Below, one piece after another: positions 17,256 through 26,373 of a DNA stretch of 64,000 bases (position 1 is the stretch's first letter; every line of letters starts with the position of its first letter). The stretch lies in contig CAYZXD010000002.1 of NCBI GenBank assembly GCA_964482325.1, positions 1 to 64,000 of the forward strand. Reading direction: 5' to 3'. The translations under genes and the position numbers were made by a program. Under the pieces are notes generated by a model. It saw nothing but the letters and a program-made list of their open reading frames with translations. It did not search any database and was not told where the DNA came from. Source of the DNA: CAYZJV01 sp964482325. Its GTDB lineage: Bacteria > Spirochaetota > Spirochaetia > Sphaerochaetales > Sphaerochaetaceae.

Positions 17256-18206
17256 TCAGGTTTTCTGTAGCATCTGGTGAGCTATCTTAGCGATACCTTC
17301 CGGGGTAAGGTTATAATGCCTGAATACATCTTTGGATTCTCCTTCAATGGGGATCTCATCAGGAATACCAAGGATTTTCATGGGAACGGGATGCTCAGAT
17401 ACGACCACTTCCGCAACGGCTGCGCCAAGTCCTCCGAAGATACTATGTTCTTCAACAGTAATGATAGCTTTTGTCTCTTTCGCAGCTGCAACAATTACTT
17501 CCCGATCAAGGGGCTTAATCGTATGCATATCTATAACACGCATCGAAACGTTATCTGTCTCAAGAATCTGTGAAGCCTTGAGAGCCTTTTCAACCATCTC
17601 CCCTGATGCGATTACCGTGATATCAGAACCAGGAGAGAGTACATTGGCTTTGCCGAAGGTGAAGCTTCCATCAGCAGAAGTATAAACATCTGGAACAGCA
17701 GCACGTCCCATACGGACATACACCGGTCCTTCAGTACGTGTCATCCATTCCGTGATAGCTTCGGTCTGGAATCGGTCAGCAGGAATAATCACGGACATAT
17801 TCGGAAAAGTCCGCATCACCGCGATATCGTGCAAGCTCTGATGTGAGAATCCCAATGCTCCATAACTGACTCCTCCACTTATTCCTACCACTTTCACACC
17901 ATTATTTGAGTAGACAACATCGACTTTTATCTGCTCAAGGCTTCGTGTGGAAAGGAAACAGGCAGGAGCGCACACAAATACTTTTTTTCCGAACGATGCG
18001 ATACCTGCAGCGATGCCGATTTCGTTCTGTTCGGCAATGCCAACCTCAACGAACTGTTCAGGATAACGGTTTGCATAATCGTTCAGTGTTACCGATCCTC
18101 TTGCATCACTGGTTACTACCATGATATCGGGATTATCTGCAGCAAGTCTGATGAGCGTATCAGTAAATGCTTTTCGACAGGGTATTGACTGTTTTCCATT
18201 ACTCAT
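17256..18206 (-). CDS. Transketolase, C-terminal subunit
   Basis: A 316-residue Pyr/C-terminal half of a split transketolase. It contains VTSDARGS, then VEVGIAEQNEIGIAAGIASFG with the glutamate that activates ThDP, then YGALGFSHQSLHDIAVMRTFPN and the C-terminal IVVEEHS-type segment (ITVEEHSIFGG). I chose the ATG whose bases overlap the upstream N-subunit stop by four (ATGA). A longer frame starting at 18290 overlaps the partner extensively and lacks a ribosome site. With the N-terminal subunit it transfers two-carbon ketol units between sugar phosphates, or possibly onto non-canonical acceptors, given the separate catabolic setting. Confidence 0.88.
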   Translation of the reverse strand: MSNGKQSIPCRKAFTDTLIRLAADNPDIMVVTSDARGSVTLNDYANRYPEQFVEVGIAEQNEIGIAAGIASFGKKVFVCAPACFLSTRSLEQIKVDVVYSNNGVKVVGISGGVSYGALGFSHQSLHDIAVMRTFPNMSVIIPADRFQTEAITEWMTRTEGPVYVRMGRAAVPDVYTSADGSFTFGKANVLSPGSDITVIASGEMVEKALKASQILETDNVSMRVIDMHTIKPLDREVIVAAAKETKAIITVEEHSIFGGLGAAVAEVVVSEHPVPMKILGIPDEIPIEGESKDVFRHYNLTPEGIAKIAHQMLQKT

Positions 18207-19036
18207 TTTTTGTCTAACTCCTGTATGTATGTTTCGATTTCTTTCATTGCCTGATTGAACTGTTCTTCGGTGGGAACTCCATGATGCCATTTAGCAACAT
18301 CTTCCATATAAGAAATGCCCTTTCCTTTTGTTGTTCTCGCAATAATCATTTTGGGTGTATCAGGAATAGGTGGCGCTTTAAGGATTGCTACGAGATCAGC
18401 AATACTGTGGCCGTCTACTTCATGTACATCCCAGCCAAAAGCTTTCCATTTTTCAGCAAGCTTATCGAGTCGCATCACATCTTCTGTATTTCCACTGATT
18501 TGAAGGTAGTTCCTGTCGATAATCGCGGTAAGGTTATCTAATTTGAAATTCGAAGCAGCCATTCCTGCCTCCCATACAGATCCTTCAGCTTGCTCCCCGT
18601 CGCCCATGACGCAGTAAACTTTCACACCTGGATTAAACTTCTTTGCTGCTAAAGCCATACCTACCGAACAAGAAAGACCATGACCTAAAGCTCCAGTATT
18701 CAATTCAACTCCCGGTACTTTTACTGAGGGATGACCGATCAGACGGGATTTATATGATGAAAAAGTATTGAGTTCCTGGGGATCGAAAAAACCTTTATCT
18801 GCGAGTATGTTGTATAAACCTTCAACACTGTGACCTTTGCTCATAATGAACCGATCACGATCAGGATCTTTCGGATTTTCCGGTGTCACATGTAACACCT
18901 CATAGTAGAGAACCGTGAGGATATCCACGCTCGACAAAGCTCCTCCGGTATGCCCACTCTTAGCCTGGTAAATCATTTTGAGAAGGTTCATTCGGATCTG
19001 AGCTGCCTTTTTCTTTAGAAATATTGTTTTCTCCAT
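18203..19036 (-). CDS. Transketolase, N-terminal subunit
   Basis: A 277-residue PP-domain half. GHTGGALSSVDILTVLYYEVL is the usual start region, MSKGHSVEGLYNILAD follows, and the ThDP/Mg motif is GDGEQAEGSVWEAGMAA leading to IDRNYLQ. The split organisation is common in spirochaetes, clostridia and archaea. Translation is coupled to the C-subunit. The 220-base gap to the divergent DeoR gene carries an inverted repeat (AAAGAAA/TTTCTTT at 19064-19080) and a TGTTCG site that is a plausible DeoR-family operator. Confidence 0.88.
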   Translation of the reverse strand: MEKTIFLKKKAAQIRMNLLKMIYQAKSGHTGGALSSVDILTVLYYEVLHVTPENPKDPDRDRFIMSKGHSVEGLYNILADKGFFDPQELNTFSSYKSRLIGHPSVKVPGVELNTGALGHGLSCSVGMALAAKKFNPGVKVYCVMGDGEQAEGSVWEAGMAASNFKLDNLTAIIDRNYLQISGNTEDVMRLDKLAEKWKAFGWDVHEVDGHSIADLVAILKAPPIPDTPKMIIARTTKGKGISYMEDVAKWHHGVPTEEQFNQAMKEIETYIQELDKK

Positions 19037-19073
19037 AGCCCTTTCCTAATTGTTCCGAGATAGAAAGAAAATG

Positions 19074-19087
19074 TTTCTTTACGAACA
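19074..19087 (-). promoter_or_regulatory. Candidate DeoR-family operator (TGTTCGTAAAGAAA)
   Basis: It matches 12 of 14 positions with the site in the promoter of the 20342 gene. TGTTCG is the half-site core of GlpR-type DeoR regulators. It lies in the divergent region between the transketolase genes and the DeoR gene. A TATAAT at 19225-19230 is the likely -10 of the DeoR gene. Confidence 0.4.
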
Positions 19088-19256
19088 CCATTCTATCGTC
19101 TATAATCTACCTTGTCAAACATTTTATTGTTGATGAGAATAGTTTCTGGATTGCCGACGTTTTTAAAGATGTACCTTCATCTAGCATGAAGAAAAGAAAA
19201 ACTAGAAAAGAAACAAAAAGTTGCTATAATAGGACATTGTAGAAGTGGAGATTCAC

Positions 19257-20030
19257 ATGAATAAAAAAGACCGACATCAACAGATTATTGCTATGCTGAA
19301 ACACAACAATTATATCAGTGTGGCTGAACTAGCGGAGAAATTCGATACCACTGTTGTTACTATTCGAAGAGATCTCGATATGTTGGAGCACCAGAAGATC
19401 ATCAATAGAATTCATGGGGGAGCAGTCCTTCAGGAAACTGAACATGTGCTTCCTACCTTTACTGAAAGATTGCGAAAAAATAGTCAGGAGAAACAAGCGA
19501 TTGCCAGAGAGGCAATTAAACTTATACATGATGAGCAAATAATATGTCTTGATGATAGTACTTCGGCACTGACACTTTTGAATTATTTCCCTTTTGAGCT
19601 ACAGGCATCCATCATTACTACTGGCTTGAAGACCGCTGTAGAGCTCTGCCGATTCCCCAATATTGAGGTCATTATTGTGGGGGGAACTATCCTACATGCT
19701 ACCTACACCAGCAGCAGTGTTCTTGCTACTTCTTTCATAAGGCAGTTCAATGCAGATATAAGTTTTCTTTCTACGCGTGCAATTAATACCGCAATGGGAA
19801 CCTATGAATCAAATATTGATTTGGTGGAAGAAAAGCGAACGGTATCCTCGATCGGTAGAAAAACTGTACTTCTTGCTGATAATACCAAATTTGAACGACG
19901 GTCTATGTGCCAATCATTACAAATGCAGGATATCGATATTCTGATCACTGATAGTAATACTCCATCAGCTATAATAAAGGAGATACGAAGAAAGGGTGTT
20001 GAAGTGATTGTAGCTGCTCTTGATGCCTGA
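19257..20030 (+). CDS. DeoR/GlpR-family transcriptional regulator
   Basis: A 257-residue regulator. It has an N-terminal winged helix-turn-helix (KKDRHQQIIAMLKHNNYISVAELAEKFDTTVVTIRRDLDML, interrupted here only by normal variation) and a C-terminal sugar-phosphate-sensing DeoRC domain (ICLDDSTSALTLLNYF, VIIVGGTI, RKTVLLADNTKFER). DeoRC domains bind phosphorylated sugars. It is divergent from the split transketolase/kinase operon and upstream of the dehydrogenase and importer genes, so it is the likely local regulator of both sides. The ATG has GGAG six bases ahead; the GTG at 19245 overlaps that ribosome site. Confidence 0.85.
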   Translation: MNKKDRHQQIIAMLKHNNYISVAELAEKFDTTVVTIRRDLDMLEHQKIINRIHGGAVLQETEHVLPTFTERLRKNSQEKQAIAREAIKLIHDEQIICLDDSTSALTLLNYFPFELQASIITTGLKTAVELCRFPNIEVIIVGGTILHATYTSSSVLATSFIRQFNADISFLSTRAINTAMGTYESNIDLVEEKRTVSSIGRKTVLLADNTKFERRSMCQSLQMQDIDILITDSNTPSAIIKEIRRKGVEVIVAALDA

Positions 20031-20341
20031 TGATGGTATTGATTGGCACCTTTCATCTCTATACATAAAAACAAATTGAAGAAATTTTATGATGTTTTGT
20101 AAGATAAATTAATTCCACCAGTGATCTGATCAGTTGAACTATTTAAAAAATATCTTCTTAGAATCTGTAAAAAATACTGTTTCTTTTCATACATAGGTTA
20201 TCAAATAATATCCATATGTTCCGAATTAAGCTACAAATTTTTCTTGACAGGTGGAAATTGTCGGGTTACGATGTTCGAAAAGGAAAGAAATTTGTTTATA
20301 TAAAACATTTTCACCTGAAAAATACAGTATGAGGTATCCAA
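20031..20341 (+). other. Intergenic region holding a sigma-70-type promoter and operator
   Basis: An AT-rich gap with no gene. TTGACA (20244-20249), a 17-base spacer and TACGAT (20267-20272) form a good promoter for the dehydrogenase gene, and a TGTTCGAAAAGGAA site overlaps its start. Nothing else is recognisable in 20031-20240. Confidence 0.6.
20272..20285 (+). promoter_or_regulatory. Candidate DeoR-family operator (TGTTCGAAAAGGAA)
   Basis: It lies at the -10/+1 region of the promoter at 20244-20272 and closely resembles the site at 19074-19087 on the other side of the DeoR gene. Binding here would block transcription of the dehydrogenase and the importer. Confidence 0.4.
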
Positions 20342-21451
20342 ATGAAAAAGATTGATTCTATTCCCAAAAAGATGAAGGCCTTGGTTGCTCATGGGGCAGG
20401 AGATTTCCGGTATGAAGAAGTTGCTGTTCCTAAAATCAATGAAGATGAGATTCTCATTAAATCGTTGGGATGTGGCATTTGCGCCGGTGATATCAAGTCT
20501 TTTCACGGTGCGGGCATGTTCTGGGGTGACTCCATCAATCCTCAATGGCAGATTCCTCCGGTAAATACGGGTCATGAATTTTACGGTGAAGTAGTAGCCA
20601 TCGGAGATCGTGCCGCCGAAAAATATCAGGTAGGTCTCGGAGATTGGATTGTTCCCGAACAAATTATCCCATGCTGGGAGTGTCGCTTCTGTAAGAGTGG
20701 TCATCCATGGATGTGTCAGAAACAAGATCTATATGGGTTCCAGGCAGGAATTTCTGATGGGGGAATGGCAGATTATGTGCGAATAAACTCAAGAAGTATT
20801 GTGCACAAAGTTCCAAAGACCATGCCTCAAGCAGCTGCAGCAATGATAGAGCCGGTTTCATGTGCGGTGCATACGGTCGAACGTGCCGATATCCAGTTTC
20901 ATGATGTAGTGGTTGTTGCTGGATTAGGACCGATTGGACTCTGTAAGCTGCAACTTGCAAAGATGAAAAATCCAAAGTTGCTTATTGCTATTGACGCTAA
21001 ACCAAAACGTCTGGAAGTAGCTAAGAGCCTCGGGGCTGATGTGGTAATTAACTTCACGGAAGAAGACAGCATTGCAAAGGTTCTCGAACTTACCGATGGG
21101 TATGGTTGTGATGTCTACATTGAAAACTCCGGGCATCCTTCTGCAGTCGTAAATGGGCTTCAGATGATTAGAAAGATGGGTACGTTTGTTGAGTTCAGCG
21201 TGTTTTCCCAGCCTACCAGCGTTGACTGGAGCATTATTGGTGACCGAAAAGAGTTGAATATCAAAGGATCTCATATTAGTGGCCCCCATGGATATGAAAT
21301 TGCTATCGATTTTCTTAATAAAGGCATATTGAAGGTTGACCAGATCGTTACTCATACCTTCCCACTCCAGGAATGGGAGAAGGCATACGAGATGTCAGGG
21401 AAAGGTGATGAATCGATCAAGGTACTCGTGATTCCTGAAGTGAACCAGTAA
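20342..21451 (+). CDS. Zinc-dependent polyol dehydrogenase (erythritol/L-threitol dehydrogenase-like)
   Basis: A 369-residue MDR-family protein. Catalytic zinc residues are in GCGICAGDIKSFHGAGMFWG and NTGHEFYGEV, the structural zinc site is CWECRFCKSGHPWMC, and the NAD site is VVAGLGPIGLCKLQL. The CAGD variant, with the FWGD and NPQWQIPPVNTGHEF stretch, resembles the tetritol dehydrogenase group described in actinobacterial erythritol/threitol catabolism, but that call is from memory of the group and is tentative. It precedes a sugar importer, consistent with oxidising an imported polyol to a ketose. TGAGGT is ahead of the ATG. Confidence 0.75.
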   Translation: MKKIDSIPKKMKALVAHGAGDFRYEEVAVPKINEDEILIKSLGCGICAGDIKSFHGAGMFWGDSINPQWQIPPVNTGHEFYGEVVAIGDRAAEKYQVGLGDWIVPEQIIPCWECRFCKSGHPWMCQKQDLYGFQAGISDGGMADYVRINSRSIVHKVPKTMPQAAAAMIEPVSCAVHTVERADIQFHDVVVVAGLGPIGLCKLQLAKMKNPKLLIAIDAKPKRLEVAKSLGADVVINFTEEDSIAKVLELTDGYGCDVYIENSGHPSAVVNGLQMIRKMGTFVEFSVFSQPTSVDWSIIGDRKELNIKGSHISGPHGYEIAIDFLNKGILKVDQIVTHTFPLQEWEKAYEMSGKGDESIKVLVIPEVNQ

Positions 21452-21585
21452 TACGTATCTGGTTTAGGTTGAAGTGGATTAATTTCTGCCATGAAAAAGC
21501 GAAAGGGAGGTGAAGGTAATTTTGCCCGTTTGTACAATTGGTAGAAATATAATAAAAACAAAAATTTCATTTTTGGAGGTAAAAA

Positions 21586-22647
21586 ATGAAGGCAAAGAAA
21601 CTTGCGATTATTGCTCTCGTGCTGATCTTCGCAGTGACATCGGTATTTGCTGCTGGTACCCAGGAGCAGGACAAGAAGACTGAGGTTACTGGAAGAACTG
21701 AAATGGCCTCTGCTGATGCAAAGGTTGATGACTATGTACCAGAATCAGACAGCTACCGATTCTCATATCTCTATAAGCTGATTCATCCATGGTATGATGC
21801 CATCAAGGTTGGTTTGGATGCTGCGGTTGCCGATTATGCTGAAAAGGGTGTGACAGTTGAATACGAGTATCTTGCACCAGTCAATCCCGATGGTGTTCAG
21901 CAGCTCAATATGATTGAAGCAGCTGCCGGAAAGGGTTTTGATGTGATTGCGGTTGATATCACCAATCCAGATGTTGCTGTACCCGTGCTGAATGAGATCA
22001 TGGACAATGGCACTCCCGTTCTTACCTTCGCTGGTGGCGATGCTTCTCCCGATAGTGGTTCTAACAGAATTGCATTCATTGGTAACGTAGATAACAAGGG
22101 TGATGGTGCTGCACTTGCAGAAGCCTTGGCAAAGAAGATTGGCTACGAAGGACAGGTAGCTGCTCTTACTGGAACCATTGGAGCTCCTTCACACGAGCAG
22201 AGAATTGAAGGATTTGAAGAAGTCATGGCAAAATATCCCAAGATTGAAGTTGTTGCTCGCCAGAGAGACAATGATGAACTTGAGAAAGCCATCACCATGA
22301 CCGAAAACATCATTCAGCGCTATCCGAAGTTAAAGGGTGTCTGGGCAAACAACATGACCAATCCCATCGGTGCTGCTGTTGCTGTCGACTCTGCAGGAAA
22401 GGCTGGCGATATCATTATCGTAGGTATGGACCACGACCTGAGAGCACTTGAATACCTGAGAGATGGAGTTATCTATACTCTGCAGATTCAGAACAATTTT
22501 GACATGGGATATGAGTTGATCAGAACCTCGATCAAGGTTGCTGATGGACATCGTCCTGACAGTGGACTTTTCCCTGAACTGCACAATGTTGGTTCTACAA
22601 CCATTTACCAGGAAGATGCTGAAGAGTACATTGATCTGCTTTATTAA
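21586..22647 (+). CDS. Ribose-type ABC transporter substrate-binding protein
   Basis: A 353-residue periplasmic protein of the RbsB/LacI-like fold. The signal peptide (residues 1-22, KKLAIIALVLIFAVTSVFA) ends in AAGTQE with no lipobox cysteine, so the mature protein is probably soluble in the periplasm. Mature segments include FSYLYKLIHPWYDAIKVG, DVIAVDITNPDVAVPVLNE, AALTGTIGAPSHEQRIEGF and IIIVGMDHDLRALEYL, which line the sugar cleft in this family. It is followed by its ATPase and permease. A strong hairpin after the stop probably boosts its level over the membrane components. The ligand is likely a polyol or pentose. Confidence 0.88.
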   Translation: MKAKKLAIIALVLIFAVTSVFAAGTQEQDKKTEVTGRTEMASADAKVDDYVPESDSYRFSYLYKLIHPWYDAIKVGLDAAVADYAEKGVTVEYEYLAPVNPDGVQQLNMIEAAAGKGFDVIAVDITNPDVAVPVLNEIMDNGTPVLTFAGGDASPDSGSNRIAFIGNVDNKGDGAALAEALAKKIGYEGQVAALTGTIGAPSHEQRIEGFEEVMAKYPKIEVVARQRDNDELEKAITMTENIIQRYPKLKGVWANNMTNPIGAAVAVDSAGKAGDIIIVGMDHDLRALEYLRDGVIYTLQIQNNFDMGYELIRTSIKVADGHRPDSGLFPELHNVGSTTIYQEDAEEYIDLLY

Positions 22648-22668
22648 TTGTACTGTACATTGACCGAA

Positions 22669-22692
22669 ACTGCCCTCTTCATAGAGGGCAGT
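22669..22692 (+). other. Intercistronic stem-loop after the binding protein gene
   Basis: A perfect 9-base stem (ACTGCCCTC with GAGGGCAGT) has a 6-base loop and no T-run, so it is more likely an mRNA-stabilising or attenuating element than a full terminator. Confidence 0.65.
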
Positions 22693-22739
22693 ACCTTGAA
22701 TTAAGAAGTAAAGGCGTAACAGGCAGGAAAAAGACACTT

Positions 22740-24233
22740 ATGAGTAAAATAATTTTGGAAACACAAGGTATCTGTAAGAGATTCCCAGGTACGGTAGCTC
22801 TTGATGATGTCAATTTCACTCTTGAAGAGGGAGAAATACATGCACTCATCGGAGAGAATGGTGCCGGTAAAAGTACCCTGATGAATATTTTAGTCGGAAT
22901 TCATGCGATGGATGCCGGAGAGATCCTGTTGAAGGGTGAGCCGATGCATGTGGCAAATACCCATGAAGCTCTGATGAAGGGGATTTCAATGGTACCTCAG
23001 GAACTCAATCTGGTACCTGCACTGACTGTTGCAGAAAATATATTTATCGGTAATGAAAGACTGAATAAACAAAAATCTGGATTGATCAGTTGGAAAAAAA
23101 CACAAGAGCATGCTCAGAAAATTCTTGATGACTTGGGGATGTCAATTGATGTTCGTGGAATAGTAAAATCCCTGACTACCCATCAGCAGCAAATGGTTTC
23201 TATTGCTAGATCCTTGGTTGCGGGTGCAGAGATTCTAATATTTGATGAACCTACCGCATCTCTTACCACAACTGAATCAGAAGTACTTTTTGAGACAATA
23301 TTTAATCTTAAAAAAGCTGGGAAGTCGATCATCTATATCTCACACCATCTTGATGAAATCAAGAAAGTATCCGATCGAACTACAATCATGCGTGACAGCA
23401 GAGTAGTGCATATGTCGGAAACAAAGGATATCTCCATCGATGAGATGATTTTTTATATGGCGAATAGAAAAGTTGAGAAAACAGGAGTAAAACAGGCTCG
23501 TACCGAATTTGGCGAGAAAGTTCTGGAAGTGAAAAATCTTTCATTGTACAAACAGTTTGAAGACATTTCCTTTGATGTTCACCAGCATGAAATTTTAGGG
23601 GTTGCTGGCCTAGTCGGTTCAGGAATATCTGAACTGTTCAAATCAGTCTTTGGCATTAATAAACCCGATTCAGGAACTGTTTCCGTTCGAGGCATAGAAG
23701 TACAGACCGGAAGTACCGTTGAGATGATTAAATTAGGTGTCGGGTATGTACCTGAAGAGCGGAGAGTTATGGGAATTTTTCCATTCCTTGATGTTGCTGA
23801 GAATATGATGATTTCATCATATGATGTTTTCTGTAATATGGGACTTATCAAATTTCCGAAAGTGTATTCTTCTGCAAATACCTACAAAGAACAGCTCAAG
23901 ATTAAGACCTCAACTATTAATGCATTGATCAAGAACCTGAGTGGCGGTAATCAGCAAAAAGTGATTCTCGCCCGTTGGATGGCAAAAAATGTACAGCTGA
24001 TGATTCTGGATAATCCTACCCGAGGTATCGATGTTAATGCTAAGGGAGAAATTCATAGCTTAATCAAAAAATTGGCTGATAACGGTCTAGCGGTTGTTGT
24101 AATTTCTACAGAAATGGAAGAAATCAGCGCCTTGGCTGACAGAATTATGGTTATGCATGAAGGAAAGTTTAAAGGGATTATGGAAAACACCCAATCGAAC
24201 CATGAAGATATTCTAAAAACTGCACTGCAGTAG
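22740..24233 (+). CDS. Ribose-type ABC transporter ATPase, two nucleotide-binding domains
   Basis: A 497-residue RbsA/MglA-type protein. The first domain has Walker A GENGAGKST, a signature segment LTTHQQQMVSIARSL (the usual LSGGQ is degenerate), and Walker B LIFDEPTASLT. The second has a GLVGSGISEL Walker A position that is degenerate, as in this family, an intact LSGGNQQKVILARWM, and DNPTRGIDV. This asymmetry is normal for RbsA. It powers uptake with the downstream permease. GGCAGGAAA lies upstream of the start. Confidence 0.9.
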   Translation: MSKIILETQGICKRFPGTVALDDVNFTLEEGEIHALIGENGAGKSTLMNILVGIHAMDAGEILLKGEPMHVANTHEALMKGISMVPQELNLVPALTVAENIFIGNERLNKQKSGLISWKKTQEHAQKILDDLGMSIDVRGIVKSLTTHQQQMVSIARSLVAGAEILIFDEPTASLTTTESEVLFETIFNLKKAGKSIIYISHHLDEIKKVSDRTTIMRDSRVVHMSETKDISIDEMIFYMANRKVEKTGVKQARTEFGEKVLEVKNLSLYKQFEDISFDVHQHEILGVAGLVGSGISELFKSVFGINKPDSGTVSVRGIEVQTGSTVEMIKLGVGYVPEERRVMGIFPFLDVAENMMISSYDVFCNMGLIKFPKVYSSANTYKEQLKIKTSTINALIKNLSGGNQQKVILARWMAKNVQLMILDNPTRGIDVNAKGEIHSLIKKLADNGLAVVVISTEMEEISALADRIMVMHEGKFKGIMENTQSNHEDILKTALQ

Positions 24234-24256
24234 ATTGCAGCAAGGAGAGAACAAAT

Positions 24257-25249
24257 ATGGCACAGGATAAAGTACAAAAAAATATTGCATTACGCATCTT
24301 GCAGGGCATTTCAGGATCTACTGCTTCAGTAGTGTTTCTCGTAACAATCATTATTTCTATAATTGTTCATTTTAGTACGGGGAGCTTTTTCACCGTATAC
24401 AACGTAGGTACTCTTATACGACAGGTTGCTTTCGTAATAATCATTGCCTTAGGGCAGACCATCGTTTTGATATCGGGAGGAATTGACCTTTCTGTAGCAA
24501 ATATTGGTGCTTTCTGCAGCATGGTGGTAGCTATGCTAATTACCGGCACACATATTCCTAATTTTCTTGCGGTGATCATCGCACTACTCATTGGAGCACT
24601 TCTTGGCGCGCTCAATGGTCTGTTCATATCCAGACTGAGACTGAGCCCATTTATTGTAACTTTGGCAACTGGTTCGATATTTTCGGGTATCGTGTATGTC
24701 GTTACTGGGGGCATGCCGATCATCGGTATTCCAAGAAGTATCGCGATCATCGGGCAGGGAATGCTGTTTAACGCTATACCTTACCCTGCAATTATCATGT
24801 TTGTGATCTTCTTTATCGTCAAGTTGGTTCTGGATCGAACAACTCTTGGCCGACATGTATATGCACTTGGTGGAAATGAACAGGCTGCAAATATTGTTGG
24901 CGTACGAGTCGATAGAGTCAAGGTCATGGTCTACAGTATTTCAGGATTACTTGCTAGTGCTGCAGGTGTTCTCATGGTGCTGCGACTCGCTTCATCGCAG
25001 GTGAATATTGGAGAAAACTGGCTGATGCCTTCCATTACTGCGGCCATTCTTGGTGGTACTTCCATGAGCGGAGGTGTTGGTAAGGTGAAAGGTACTCTGG
25101 CAGGAGGTCTGCTCATGGGTGTTATTGCTACCAGCATTACATTGCTCGGCATCTCTTCCTATTGGGAACGAATCGTTACGGGAAGTGTAGTATTACTCGC
25201 TGTAGCAACAGACGCTATTCGTATGAAGCGCAGCAACAAGGGTTCCTGA
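24257..25249 (+). CDS. Ribose-type ABC transporter permease
   Basis: A 330-residue RbsC-family integral membrane protein with about eight to ten hydrophobic helices. Recognisable family motifs are IALGQTIVLISGGIDLSVANI in the second and third helices and GRHVYALGGNEQAANIVGVRVDRVK, the cytoplasmic coupling loop, followed by AILGGTSMSGGVGKVKGTLAGGL. It forms the channel as a homodimer. AAGGAGAG precedes the start. The 150-base gap after it contains a small GGCCTA/TAGGTC inverted repeat but no clear terminator, so transcription may continue into the E1alpha gene. Confidence 0.9.
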   Translation: MAQDKVQKNIALRILQGISGSTASVVFLVTIIISIIVHFSTGSFFTVYNVGTLIRQVAFVIIIALGQTIVLISGGIDLSVANIGAFCSMVVAMLITGTHIPNFLAVIIALLIGALLGALNGLFISRLRLSPFIVTLATGSIFSGIVYVVTGGMPIIGIPRSIAIIGQGMLFNAIPYPAIIMFVIFFIVKLVLDRTTLGRHVYALGGNEQAANIVGVRVDRVKVMVYSISGLLASAAGVLMVLRLASSQVNIGENWLMPSITAAILGGTSMSGGVGKVKGTLAGGLLMGVIATSITLLGISSYWERIVTGSVVLLAVATDAIRMKRSNKGS

Positions 25250-25399
25250 CAAATTATTCGAGCGCTTAAACAGTATAGAGTGGGAAATGGCCTAAAACAT
25301 TAGGTCATGGTTGGTGAACTCTTTTGCTTGCAACTGTTTGTGAATAGAAAGATTGATATTAGAAAGAATTAACGTGAAAACGTCGATAAGGTGGAAAAT

Positions 25400-26371
25400 A
25401 TGAAATTACCAAAACAGGAGAAGGCTTTGAGCATGTATAGAAGCATGCAGATGATCCGAAAATATGAAGAGAGAATCTATTACCTGTTTCTTGAAGGTGC
25501 CATGCCGGGAAGTATACACCAGTCACATGGGCAGGAAGCCTGTGCCGTAGGACTCCTTCATGATTTGAAGAAAGGTGACTATATGGCATCTACGCACCGA
25601 CCTGCAGGTCACGATCTTGCTATGGGAGTTTCACTAAAGAGCATGTTCAGTGAAATGTTCGGTAAGAAAAATGGTTGTTGTTCCGGAAAAGGTGGAGCCA
25701 TGCATACCGGTGATATCGAAGTCGGTGCAGTCCCTGCCAATGCTATCGTGGGTGGAAATATACCGATTGCAGTTGGTATGGCCATGTCATGCAAGATGCG
25801 CAATACCGATAATGTGGTGATTTCTTTCTTCGGTGACGGTGCTACCAATGAAGGATCATTTCATGAAGGGCTTAATGGCGCTGCTATCTGGGATCTACCG
25901 GTAGTATTCGTGTGTGAGAACAACCAGTATGGAGCATCGACTTCAATCAAGGCATCCGTAAAAATAGATAATTTATCTGATCGAGCCGCCGCATATGGCA
26001 TGCCTGGTGTCACTGTTGATGGTAATGATGTGCTTGCTGTACAGAAAGCTGCTGAAGCTGCGATCAAGCGAGCTAGAGAAGGAAAAGGTCCCACGTTTCT
26101 TGAGTTGAAAACGTACCGAATCGCAGGACACTCAAGAAGTGATGCCTGTGCTTATCGTGATGATGATGAGGAAAAAGAATGGTTCTCGCGAGATCCCATC
26201 AATCTGTTTAGAAATGTTTTGCTTGAGTCTGGAATTAAAGAATCAGAACTTGATGCCATTGATACTGAGCTAGATGAAGAGATAGAGGAAGCTGTCGAAT
26301 TTGCGCGTAATTCCCCAGATCCTCTTCCTGAGGATGCACTCACTGATGTTTATTGGAAAGGAGCACGCTAA
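25400..26371 (+). CDS. 2-oxoacid/acetoin dehydrogenase E1 component, alpha subunit
   Basis: A 323-residue ThDP-dependent E1alpha of the pyruvate/acetoin/branched-chain type. SIHQSHGQEACAVGL, FGKKNGCCSGKGGAMH and the ThDP motif GDGATNEGSFHEGLN leading to CENNQYG are all present, as is the HSRSDACAYRD regulatory-loop region. With the beta subunit it decarboxylates a 2-oxoacid, or cleaves an acetoin-like ketol, and passes the acyl group to lipoyl-E2. Its start is chosen as the ATG after AAGGTGG; a GTG nine bases earlier lies within that ribosome site. It follows a sugar importer, which is unusual for a housekeeping complex. Confidence 0.9.
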   Translation: MKLPKQEKALSMYRSMQMIRKYEERIYYLFLEGAMPGSIHQSHGQEACAVGLLHDLKKGDYMASTHRPAGHDLAMGVSLKSMFSEMFGKKNGCCSGKGGAMHTGDIEVGAVPANAIVGGNIPIAVGMAMSCKMRNTDNVVISFFGDGATNEGSFHEGLNGAAIWDLPVVFVCENNQYGASTSIKASVKIDNLSDRAAAYGMPGVTVDGNDVLAVQKAAEAAIKRAREGKGPTFLELKTYRIAGHSRSDACAYRDDDEEKEWFSRDPINLFRNVLLESGIKESELDAIDTELDEEIEEAVEFARNSPDPLPEDALTDVYWKGAR

Positions 26372-26373
26372 TT

